From Burkholderiales bacterium (GTDB lineage Bacteria > Pseudomonadota > Gammaproteobacteria > Burkholderiales > JAEUOS01): a DNA stretch of 53,957 nucleotides. Location: the NCBI GenBank assembly GCA_947473125.1, contig CANJDH010000020.1, positions 1 to 53,957 of the forward strand, in the 5' to 3' direction. The notes beneath the pieces are model-generated. The model was not told the origin of the DNA and ran no database searches. It was given only the letters and a program-made list of their open reading frames with translations. Positions within the stretch are counted from its first letter, which is position 1. Each line of letters starts with the position of its first letter. Position numbers and translations under genes: made by a program. Positions 43,620-50,950 of the stretch are shown piece by piece.

Positions 43620-46600
43620 TCAGGCGGCCTGGCGGCAGCGCGCGATCCACTGTTTGGTGAGTTTTTCCTGCACCGTGTTCTGCTTCAAGCGGCCGTTCAA
43701 ACCTTGCCAATCCACCGCATCCAGATCCTGGTCCTGGTTGAAGCAGGAGAACACATACTTGATCGAGCCGTCCGGCTGCTTGTGCGGTTGCAGGCACTGG
43801 GCGCAGATCTCCTTCATCATGCATTGCATCGGCGAGTTGATCGAGCCGACTGCCAGATGCGGCGCCTTCAGGTAAGGATGCAGCACGCCATGGCGCGCCT
43901 GGGCCACGGCGGCCATCATGCGGTCGGAGCCGATGGCGATGATGCGGTCGGCGTCATCGAGCTTGATGGTCGTGGTGCCGAGCTTGTCTTCCGCATAGGC
44001 CAGCATCGCCCGGACGATGTTGCCGACAAACTTCTTGTCTTGGGGACGATTGGGTTCAAACCCCGGACCGTCATCCGAGCACCAGACGATGACGTCCGAA
44101 GCTGCTTCTATCTCTTCGACCTTGTAACGGTCGATCATTTTCTTGTAGCCGGCGAAGTACAGCACCTTGGAACCCATCGCCTTGAATGCCGTGCCGATCG
44201 AGAACAGCACCGCATTGCCAAGGCCGCCGCCGACCAGCACGACAGTTTCGCCGGCGACAATATGGGTGGGCGTACCGGTCGGCCCCATCAGGATCACCGG
44301 CTCACCAGGTTTGAGGTCGGCGCACAAGTCGGCCGAGCCGCCCATTTCAAGCACGATGGTGGAGAGCAGACCGGCCTTGACATCGGTCGACGCGCCGGTC
44401 AGTGCCAGGCCTTCCATGGTGAGTTTTGTGTTGGGCAACGCGCCATTGACCTGGCGGCTCAATGCCTCGAAGTTCTGCAGACGATAGAACTGGCCCGGCT
44501 CGAAATTGCGCGCCGCTGCCGGTGCCTTGATCACGACCTCGACGATGGTGGGCGTCAGGCGATGCACGGCATGCACCGTGGCACGCCATTCGTGGTTCAG
44601 ATGATCGAGAAACGCGCGCTCAGCGCCTTGCGCCATCGGCTCCTTCTGGGCCAACACCTTGGTAACGACCGGATAACCCTGTTTGGCCGAACCGAGCGCC
44701 TTGACAACGTTGCCGAAGTACGAAGGATGCAAATCGCCGAAGTAGGAAACAAAGCGGCCGTCAACGGATTTGGAGAGCAGCACCTGCGGTGTTGCCGGTT
44801 TCGAAATCGATGATTCAGGTTTGACCGGGTTACCGGCTTCGTCGACCGCGGCGAAATATTTTCCGTCGAGCTTGAACTGGCCGCGCGCGTGGTCATTGCC
44901 TTCGCGCGACAGCACCGTATTGGGCGAAGTGCCGGCGGCAATGAAAATCGCGCGTGCGTGCATCGTCACTTCTTCGCCATCGCTCCAGCGGCCGTCCTCA
45001 CCGCGCATCTGCTTCTTGAGGGTGAGTGCCTTGGCGGCGCCAAATTCGTTGACCTTGACCGCGCTCGGGTTCAGGCACTCGGCAAAGGTGATGCCCTCCT
45101 GTAGCGCCAGCTCCACTTCTTCGTGGTTGAGCGTATAGGCCGGGCTGTCGATCAGGCGCTTGCGGTAGGCAATGGTCGAGCCACCCCAGCCGCGTAGAAG
45201 CTTGGTGACCTGGGGCGCACGGCCTTCCTTGGCGGCGGCAGTACGCTCGCCGCGGATGGCACGCGCGTGGGCCACGAACTCCTCGGCAATTTCGCGCTCC
45301 TCGTCGGGCAGGCCGGCGACAAAGGCATCGGCCCCGAGGACCTCGGCGCGCGTGAGGAATTTTTCAACCTGCACCACGTAGTAGGCGAGTGATTCGGTAG
45401 CGGTATCGATGGCGGTGAGGCCGCCGCCGATCACCACGATCGGCAGGCGCACCTGCATGTTCGCGATCGAGTCTTTCTTGGCTGCGCCGGTGAGTTGCAG
45501 GCCCATCAGGAAATCGCTGGCGGTGCGAACGCCGCGCGCCAGGCCGTTGGGGATGTCGAGGGTAGTCGGTTTGCCGGCGCCCATGGCGAGTGCCACGTGG
45601 TCAAAGCCGAGTGCCCAGGCGTTGTCGAGCGTGACGGTGCCGCCAAAGCGCACACCGCCAAACAATGAAAACTCGGCACGGCGTTCGAGCAGCAGGCGCA
45701 CCACCTTGAGAAAGCTCTTGTCCCAGCGCACCGTGATGCCGTACTCGGCGACGCCGCCAAAGCCGGCCATGACGCGCTCGTCAAGGTCTTCCTTGATGGT
45801 GCCGTAGTCGTGGATCGGATCGAACACTGCACGCGAGCCATCCAAGTTTACGCCCGAGAGTTGGGCCGGCAATGGCTCGATCTTGAGGCCGTCAATACCG
45901 ACCACGGTATGGCCGTCGTTGAGCAGGTTGTGGGTGAGCCCAAACCCTGCCGGGCCCATGCCGGCAACCAGCACTCGGTAACCGGTGGCAGCCGCAGGGA
46001 GCGGGCGCTTAAGGTTCAGCGGGTTCCAGCGCGTGAGCAGCGAATAGATCTCGAAGCCCCAGGGCAACTCGAGCACATCCTTGAGGGTGCGCGTCTCGGC
46101 TTGCGGAATATCCACCGGTGCCTGCTTTTGGTAGATGCAAGCCTTCATGCAGTCGTTGCAGATGCGGTGGCCGGTGGCGGCGGCCAGCGGGTTGTCGATC
46201 GTGATGATGGCGAGCGCGCCGATGGCGTGGCCAGCGACCTTGGCCATGTGGAATTCGCTGATTTTTTCTTCGAGCGGGCAGCCAGCCAGCTTGACGCCGA
46301 ACACGGTTTTCTTGAACGCCACCGTGCCGTCGGCTGCGGGCTTTTCCTTCAAGCCCTTGGAGCAGGAATCCTTGCCCTGCTTGTGGCACCAGATGCAGTA
46401 GTTGGCGTGGTCCAGTGCACCGGAGAGATCTGTGCCGTTGTCGGTGAGCTTGAAACCTTCGCGCCGGCGGATGTGTTCGGGCTTGATCGTGAAGGTGGTG
46501 ATGGCGCCGTCGTGACGATCCATCGCATGGTCGATCAGGTGCAAGGGGTCGACCTTGCCAGGCGCCTTGAACAAGATGCCCTTGTGGTGGCGATGCTTGC

Positions 46601-47147
46601 CGGCTTCGCTTTGCAGTGCCCACGCCGCGTACCGCAGCGCCGTATCGAGGGCACCTGCGAAGGTGGCCTCTTCGGCCTGCCAGCGCGTCACCTGGCGCGC
46701 GAAGGCCAGTTCAAAAGTCGCAATTTCGCTCGCGGTAAGTTGGCCAAGAAGCGCTCCCACCAAGGGCTCCAGCTCGGTTCCCAATTTTTCACCGGGGAGG
46801 GCAGAGGCAGCCGCTGCATCAAAGCTCTTGGCCGCCTTGCGCTGAACAAACTGGCGCTTGATCTCGTACAGGGGCGCAAGCTCGTGGTGGCGTTCGGCCA
46901 ATGCACTGACCTCCTTCGAGATACCGAAGAGCTTGCCAAGGAAATCATCCACGTGCGGGGCGAGGTCGAGCAGCAGTTGCGATTCCGCCTTGGCATCGAG
47001 TCTGGACGGGGCGCGGCGAGCATCGTTCAGACGTGTCCACAAGCCCATGTCGCTGGCGGCGATTTCCGTCAAGAACGCCGCGTCGACTCTTTGCAGGCCG
47101 GCCCGAACGTAGAGGTCTGTAAATGCAATGCCAAATTCAAGTTTCAT
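43620..47147 (-). CDS. Giant GltD/PyrK-like FAD/NAD flavoprotein fusion
   Basis: A 1175-residue cytosolic oxidoreductase. Residues 1-230 are a helical domain I do not recognise. A GltD-type Fe-S region follows with C251, C254, C262, C290 and C330, C333, C337 (YCIWCHKQGKDSC; CNDCMKAC). A two-dinucleotide-domain reductase starts near VAGMGPAGFG (about 396) and includes VVIGGGLTAIDTA. The C-terminal third resembles dihydroorotate dehydrogenase electron-transfer subunits: FEPGQFYRLQN for FAD, LVGGGLGNA for NAD, and a Cys cluster CMMKEICAQC...C. ATG at 47147 with AGGAA is preferred over the GTG one codon earlier. fdxA is directly upstream and is the likely electron partner. Confidence 0.85.
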   Translation of the reverse strand: MKLEFGIAFTDLYVRAGLQRVDAAFLTEIAASDMGLWTRLNDARRAPSRLDAKAESQLLLDLAPHVDDFLGKLFGISKEVSALAERHHELAPLYEIKRQFVQRKAAKSFDAAAASALPGEKLGTELEPLVGALLGQLTASEIATFELAFARQVTRWQAEEATFAGALDTALRYAAWALQSEAGKHRHHKGILFKAPGKVDPLHLIDHAMDRHDGAITTFTIKPEHIRRREGFKLTDNGTDLSGALDHANYCIWCHKQGKDSCSKGLKEKPAADGTVAFKKTVFGVKLAGCPLEEKISEFHMAKVAGHAIGALAIITIDNPLAAATGHRICNDCMKACIYQKQAPVDIPQAETRTLKDVLELPWGFEIYSLLTRWNPLNLKRPLPAAATGYRVLVAGMGPAGFGLTHNLLNDGHTVVGIDGLKIEPLPAQLSGVNLDGSRAVFDPIHDYGTIKEDLDERVMAGFGGVAEYGITVRWDKSFLKVVRLLLERRAEFSLFGGVRFGGTVTLDNAWALGFDHVALAMGAGKPTTLDIPNGLARGVRTASDFLMGLQLTGAAKKDSIANMQVRLPIVVIGGGLTAIDTATESLAYYVVQVEKFLTRAEVLGADAFVAGLPDEEREIAEEFVAHARAIRGERTAAAKEGRAPQVTKLLRGWGGSTIAYRKRLIDSPAYTLNHEEVELALQEGITFAECLNPSAVKVNEFGAAKALTLKKQMRGEDGRWSDGEEVTMHARAIFIAAGTSPNTVLSREGNDHARGQFKLDGKYFAAVDEAGNPVKPESSISKPATPQVLLSKSVDGRFVSYFGDLHPSYFGNVVKALGSAKQGYPVVTKVLAQKEPMAQGAERAFLDHLNHEWRATVHAVHRLTPTIVEVVIKAPAAARNFEPGQFYRLQNFEALSRQVNGALPNTKLTMEGLALTGASTDVKAGLLSTIVLEMGGSADLCADLKPGEPVILMGPTGTPTHIVAGETVVLVGGGLGNAVLFSIGTAFKAMGSKVLYFAGYKKMIDRYKVEEIEAASDVIVWCSDDGPGFEPNRPQDKKFVGNIVRAMLAYAEDKLGTTTIKLDDADRIIAIGSDRMMAAVAQARHGVLHPYLKAPHLAVGSINSPMQCMMKEICAQCLQPHKQPDGSIKYVFSCFNQDQDLDAVDWQGLNGRLKQNTVQEKLTKQWIARCRQAA

Positions 47148-47167
47148 CACGCAATTCCTGACACAAC

Positions 47168-47191
47168 AAAAAAGGCCGCGCGGGCGCGGCC
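47168..47191 (-). terminator. Rho-independent terminator between fdxA and the flavoprotein gene
   Basis: On the minus strand GGCCGCGC-CC-GCGCGGCC is followed directly by TTTTTT, 22 bp after the fdxA stop. It is a strong, textbook intrinsic terminator. The next gene starts only ~20 bp after it, so read-through or processing must set its expression. Confidence 0.9.
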
Positions 47192-47213
47192 TCGTTGCTC
47201 CACCGCAGTTCGA

Positions 47214-47540
47214 CTAACCGCGATCGAGTTGGGCGAACTTGTCTTTCACGTCTTTCCAGTCGTCCGCATCGGGCAAGGGGCCTTTGGTCTTGGTAATCGA
47301 GGGCCAACCCTTGGCCAGTTCGACGTTGAGGTCGGTATATTTTTTCTGGTCGTCCGGAACGTCTTCTTCAGCGTAGATCGCATTGACCGGGCATTCCGGG
47401 ATGCAGACCGCGCAGTCGATGCATTCGTCCGGGTCGATCACCAGCATGTTTGGGCCTTCGCGGAAACAATCGACCGGGCAGACGTCAACGCAGTCGGTGT
47501 ATTTGCACTTGATGCACGATTCGGTAACTACGTGGGTCAT
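47214..47540 (-). CDS. fdxA: 7Fe ferredoxin FdxA
   Basis: A 108-residue ferredoxin with the seven-iron pattern: [18 protein letters not shown] for the [3Fe-4S] side and [17 protein letters not shown] for the [4Fe-4S] cluster, followed by the long FdxA C-terminal tail. The start MTHVVTESC was chosen at 47540 with AAGGAA upstream; a longer reading adds ten unrelated residues. It is expected to carry low-potential electrons in the cytosol, probably to or from the giant flavoprotein. Confidence 0.95.
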   Translation of the reverse strand: MTHVVTESCIKCKYTDCVDVCPVDCFREGPNMLVIDPDECIDCAVCIPECPVNAIYAEEDVPDDQKKYTDLNVELAKGWPSITKTKGPLPDADDWKDVKDKFAQLDRG

Positions 47541-47570
47541 GGAACGATTCCTTGAAGCCGGGCTTTGCAA

Positions 47571-47598
47571 AGCATAGATCGCACGGCCGTAGAGTCAA
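47571..47598 (-). promoter_or_regulatory. Sigma70-type promoter of fdxA
   Basis: On the minus strand TTGACT (47598-47593) and TATGCT (47576-47571) are separated by 16 bp. Transcription would start near 47564, giving a leader of about 24 nt that includes the AAGGAA ribosome site. Confidence 0.65.
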
Positions 47599-47696
47599 GC
47601 CGCCATTGCTTATAGGCGGACTAAACAGTTTGGTGGGTGGGTCGGAACAGGTGGCTTGCCTTGTCAGGAAGACATCGCTGGCAGCGCCAAATTTTA

Positions 47697-47714
47697 GCCG
47701 ATTCCGGTGCGCGC
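47697..47714. repeat. 18-bp exact repeat, second copy at 1979-1996
   Basis: GCCGATTCCGGTGCGCGC occurs here and at 1979-1996 in the same orientation. Both copies lie in intergenic DNA near gene ends or starts. The region 47571-47727 otherwise holds the fdxA promoter and a TTTGGTGGGTG stretch. Confidence 0.5.
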
Positions 47715-47727
47715 CATGCCGCCAGGG

Positions 47728-48756
47728 CTAGTTCTTTTGCAGCGTCGCAATCTCGCCGCGCAGCGCCTCGAGTATGGCTTTGCCGTCAGCGCCTTTCGTC
47801 TTGACCTTGTCAACCCAAGCCTGTTCCAGCCCGGCCGTGCGCGCCTTGATGTCGGCCACCAACTGCGGACTCGCGTTCATCACTTGTATGTTGTTTTCGC
47901 TGACCGCCCGCTGGCCGCGTGTATCAGCGGCATCCCATACCTTGCCGAAGCGGCGTGCCAACGCCTCTCCGGAGATCTTTGCGATGGCATCGCGATCCGC
48001 TGGCGAAATCTGCGCCCATTTCTTCGGGTTGGCAATCAAGGCAAAGCTGACGTTGTACAGGCCGCCGGGCACGTAGGTGACATGTTTGATCACGCGCATC
48101 AGGTTCAGCCCGACAGGACTTTCCTTGGGCAGCATGGTGCCGTCGACCACGCCCGCGGAAATCAGTTCGTAGCTTTCGGAGGCCGGCTTGAGTACTGCGG
48201 ATGCGCCCACTGCCTTGGTAACGTCGCTGACCACGCCGCTGGCGATGCGCAGTTTGAGGCCTTCGAAATCCTTGATTGTCGCGATCGGCCGGCGGCTGTT
48301 GTAGACCTGCCCCGGGCCGTGCGTGAACACGCCAAGCGTAATCACTCCCTTGTGTTCGTCGAACCTGGAGAGCAGGCGGTCGTAGATGCGCTGGTAGGCG
48401 ACCGACATGACCTCGGCCGAATCGGCCATGAATGGCAGCTCGACCGATTCTGCCAGCGGGAATCGCCCCGGCGTATAGCCTTGGACAATGAAAGAAATGT
48501 CCGCCACGCCGTCGCGAATGGCGTCAAACGTGCCCGGTGGACTGGAGACCGCTTTGGGCAGTACCCGGCACGCGACGCGTCCCTGCGTGACCGCCTCGAT
48601 GTCCTTGCAGTAAGGCAGGGTCATTTCGGCAACCAGCGGATGGGCGGCAGGCACCCAGGAACTCAGGTCCAGAACCACCTGCGACATGGCCGGCGGAGCC
48701 CAGGCCAGCAATGCGCTCAAAGCTGTGGCAAGCAGAACGTGACGATGATTCTTCAT
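47728..48756 (-). CDS. TRAP transporter substrate-binding protein DctP-like
   Basis: A 342-residue periplasmic protein. The signal peptide is MKNHRHVLLATALSALLAWA with cleavage near PAMSQ; the start has GGAGAA upstream and replaces a longer reading. DctP hallmarks are FEGLKLRIASG with the Arg that binds carboxylates, ELISAGVVDGTMLP, and the C-terminal helix. No DctQ or DctM gene is in the window, so the membrane subunits must be elsewhere. It follows the tetR gene by 38 bp in the same direction and may import the carboxylate handled by the divergent operon. Confidence 0.92.
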   Translation of the reverse strand: MKNHRHVLLATALSALLAWAPPAMSQVVLDLSSWVPAAHPLVAEMTLPYCKDIEAVTQGRVACRVLPKAVSSPPGTFDAIRDGVADISFIVQGYTPGRFPLAESVELPFMADSAEVMSVAYQRIYDRLLSRFDEHKGVITLGVFTHGPGQVYNSRRPIATIKDFEGLKLRIASGVVSDVTKAVGASAVLKPASESYELISAGVVDGTMLPKESPVGLNLMRVIKHVTYVPGGLYNVSFALIANPKKWAQISPADRDAIAKISGEALARRFGKVWDAADTRGQRAVSENNIQVMNASPQLVADIKARTAGLEQAWVDKVKTKGADGKAILEALRGEIATLQKN

Positions 48757-48794
48757 GGCAAGGGTTCTCCTTCGTTGGCACTGCACGCGCTGCG

Positions 48795-49478
48795 CTAAAG
48801 CTTACTGACGAGCTTGAGTTCCGGTTTCGCCAAACCCGGTGATGCGGTAAATAGCCCGGACACAATCATCCGGGTAAATGTCGCGGCCACCGCGTCAAGG
48901 CCGACATCGGCGGCGACACTCGACCAGCGGGCGACGGCGTTGCACATGCCCAGTACGGCGAGCACGGTAATCTTGCGGTCGATGTCGCTGGCAATTACGC
49001 CCAAGGTCTGGCCTTCGACCAGCAGCGCATGCCAGAGGTCTTCATAATTGCGCGCCAATCGGTCAAGCGGTCGCCGCATCGCGGCCGGCAGCTCGCTGCG
49101 CTGAAACAGGAACGCGTGCACATAGAACCGGTTTTCGAGCAATGGCTCGAGGTGCGCACGCACCGCCTGCCGAACTTTCTCTTCGACCGGAATCGGCGCT
49201 GCCTGGATCGCCGCAAGGTGCTCCACAAACTGCGTGATGGCAAAGTAACAGATGGCCTCAAGAATGCCGGCCTTGGACGGGAAGTAGTAATACAGCGCCG
49301 CCGGCTGCACGCCGCAGCGCTCGGCGATTTCACGCATACCGGCACCGTGATATCCACGCTCCGCGAATACGTCGGCGGCGGTGCGCAGGAACTCGCTGCG
49401 CCGCTGCGCCTGGCCAACAGTGGATTTGGCCGTCGATCTTGAAGTTGCCACTTTGGCAGTTGCCGACTTGGCGTTCAA
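48795..49478 (-). CDS. TetR-family regulator of the reductase/CoA-ligase operon
   Basis: A 227-residue repressor. The helix-turn-helix is at about residues 30-76 (RTAADVFAERGYHGAGMREIAERCGVQPAALYYYFPSKAGIL). The C-terminal domain resembles TetR proteins that sense acyl-CoAs or hydrophobic acids (inference). The start appears to be TTG at 49478, with no better codon before the HTH. A 12-bp palindrome lies 10 bp upstream and a consensus promoter further up, so autoregulation is likely. Confidence 0.92.
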   Translation of the reverse strand: MNAKSATAKVATSRSTAKSTVGQAQRRSEFLRTAADVFAERGYHGAGMREIAERCGVQPAALYYYFPSKAGILEAICYFAITQFVEHLAAIQAAPIPVEEKVRQAVRAHLEPLLENRFYVHAFLFQRSELPAAMRRPLDRLARNYEDLWHALLVEGQTLGVIASDIDRKITVLAVLGMCNAVARWSSVAADVGLDAVAATFTRMIVSGLFTASPGLAKPELKLVSKL

Positions 49479-49488
49479 AATGAATACT

Positions 49489-49500
49489 TAACGGTCGTTA
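49489..49500. promoter_or_regulatory. TetR operator-like palindrome, tetR side
   Basis: TAACG-GT-CGTTA is a perfect inverted repeat with 2-bp spacer, just downstream of the tetR promoter. It matches the box at 49601-49612 in architecture and in nine of ten half-site bases. Confidence 0.7.
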
Positions 49501-49511
49501 GAATGGAATTC

Positions 49512-49540
49512 AGTATAGGTTCCGAAATTTCGTCTGTCAA
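49512..49540 (-). promoter_or_regulatory. Sigma70 promoter of tetR
   Basis: On the minus strand a perfect -35 TTGACA (49540-49535) is followed after exactly 17 bp by TATACT (49517-49512). The operator-like palindrome begins about 12 bp downstream of the -10, near the expected transcription start. Confidence 0.8.
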
Positions 49541-49589
49541 TCAGTCTGTGAAACCGGTAGCAGTTCACAATAAGACGAAGAGTCGATAC

Positions 49590-49618
49590 TTGACGGTGTT
49601 GAACGAACGTTATATTCT
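49590..49618 (+). promoter_or_regulatory. Sigma70 promoter of the reductase operon
   Basis: TTGACG (49590-49595) and TATTCT (49613-49618) are separated by 17 bp; TATATT at 49611-49616 is an alternative with 15 bp. The start point would be near 49625, about 27 bp before the first ATG. Confidence 0.7.
49601..49612. promoter_or_regulatory. TetR operator-like palindrome in the reductase promoter
   Basis: GAACG-AA-CGTTA lies inside the spacer between the -35 and -10 elements. Bound repressor here would exclude RNA polymerase, the classic steric repression layout. Confidence 0.7.
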
Positions 49619-49651
49619 GGCGCCCGTCAGGTACCTGCGTGGCGCGCATCC

Positions 49652-50950
49652 ATGCGTCGTCAGCAGGCGATTCTTGAAGGGCTGGACATGGGCGCGCTGG
49701 ATGAAGTGGGGCGGCTGACGCAGGAGCGACAGCCGCAGAACGAGGGGCCTTATCGGCTCAAGGGAAACCTCCGTCACGCCAAGGATGACGCCTGCGGGTT
49801 TGAAGTGCTCGATACGTTCGAGCGCTTCAACCAGTCCAACGACATCTACACGCGCGGCCAGTGGGATTCGCGCATCCGCTCGGAAAAAGTGCTCAACTGG
49901 TTCAAGGGCATGTTCAAGACCGGGCTTGGGGTGCGCAATGCCGATGGCTACTCGGTGCGCGACTTTGCCTTGCGCAATGCCGGCTGGATGGGCGCCAACC
50001 TGACCATCCAGCGTAGCCTCCATCAGGGCAGGGTCGATGGTTTTCTTGACTATATCCAGCCCTATTCCGAACCGAATGCCGAGCAGGTCGCGGTCGAGTC
50101 ACCGGCGGCGATGGCCGAAGAGATCAAGCGGGTCAGCCGACTGTTTGGTGCCGATGGGGTAGGCATCACCCATTCCGATCCGCGCTGGCACTACACGCAC
50201 AGTTTCGCAACCAAGGCGCTGGCCGAGAAGCCGTATGCGATACCGGAGGGGCTGCCGAACGTGATCGTGATCGTCACGTCGATGCACTACGATGCGGTCA
50301 AGTGCTACCCCTCCGCCACCGCCGGTATTGCGGTCGGGCATGGCTACTCGCGCGACTGCGAACTGGTGCAAAGCATCGCTACCTACATTCTCAACCTTGG
50401 CTACCGCGCGATCGCGAGCGTCAACGATTCCTCGCTGGCGATTCCCTACGCGATCCAGGCAGGGCTGGGCGAGTATGGCCGCAATGGCCTGTTGATCACC
50501 AAGGATTTCGGTCCGCGAGTGCGCATCGGCCGCATCCATACCGACCTGCCGCTCGGCCACGATGAACCCATCCGGTTCGGCGTGCGCGAGTTCTGCGACA
50601 CGACCTGCCGCCGTTGCGCCGACGCATGCCCGCCCAAGGCGATTCCACAAGGCCCGCCCACCGAGGTGATTCCCAACCAGTCTTCGATCATCGGCATTCG
50701 CAAGTGGCAGATAGATGCTGAAAAATGCTTCAAGTTCTGGGTCAATCAGGCGACTGAGTGCGGCATCTGCATGCGCGTTTGCCCGTACAACAAGGACATT
50801 TCGCGCTGGTGGTCGCGCTGGTATTACCGCGCATGGCAGCGGCTGGCGGCGTCGCCCTTCAAGAAGCTGGCGCTGTGGCTTGACGTCAAACTCAAGTTCG
50901 GCGAGCGCATGAAGCCGAGCCAATTCTGGCAGCAATTTCGCTCCAGATGA
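49652..50950 (+). CDS. Reductive-dehalogenase-like (RdhA family) corrinoid/Fe-S protein, cytoplasmic
   Basis: A 432-residue protein. The RdhA core is clear: YPSATAGIAVGHGYSRDCELVQSIATYIL, GLGEYGRNGLLITKDFGPRVRIGRIHTDLPL (271-301) and FGVREFCDTTCRRCADACPPKAI. Two [4Fe-4S] sets are C315, C319, C322, C326 and C359, C370, C373, C377. There is no Tat signal and no rdhB anchor gene, unlike respiratory enzymes; there is also no fused reductase domain as in NpRdhA-type catabolic enzymes, so an outside electron donor is needed. An ATG at 49688 with GAAGGG upstream is an alternative start. The stop overlaps the ligase start (ATGA). Confidence 0.87.
   Translation: MRRQQAILEGLDMGALDEVGRLTQERQPQNEGPYRLKGNLRHAKDDACGFEVLDTFERFNQSNDIYTRGQWDSRIRSEKVLNWFKGMFKTGLGVRNADGYSVRDFALRNAGWMGANLTIQRSLHQGRVDGFLDYIQPYSEPNAEQVAVESPAAMAEEIKRVSRLFGADGVGITHSDPRWHYTHSFATKALAEKPYAIPEGLPNVIVIVTSMHYDAVKCYPSATAGIAVGHGYSRDCELVQSIATYILNLGYRAIASVNDSSLAIPYAIQAGLGEYGRNGLLITKDFGPRVRIGRIHTDLPLGHDEPIRFGVREFCDTTCRRCADACPPKAIPQGPPTEVIPNQSSIIGIRKWQIDAEKCFKFWVNQATECGICMRVCPYNKDISRWWSRWYYRAWQRLAASPFKKLALWLDVKLKFGERMKPSQFWQQFRSR

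Noticed and set aside
41076-44813. Long plus-strand frames at 41076-42398, 42284-43543 and 43530-44813
   Set aside because: They are antisense to the DUF4178, SPFH and flavoprotein genes and lack motifs or ribosome sites.
49652-50950. Calling the RdhA-like protein a respiratory reductive dehalogenase
   Set aside because: There is no Tat signal and no rdhB gene beside it, so respiratory use at the membrane is not supported.
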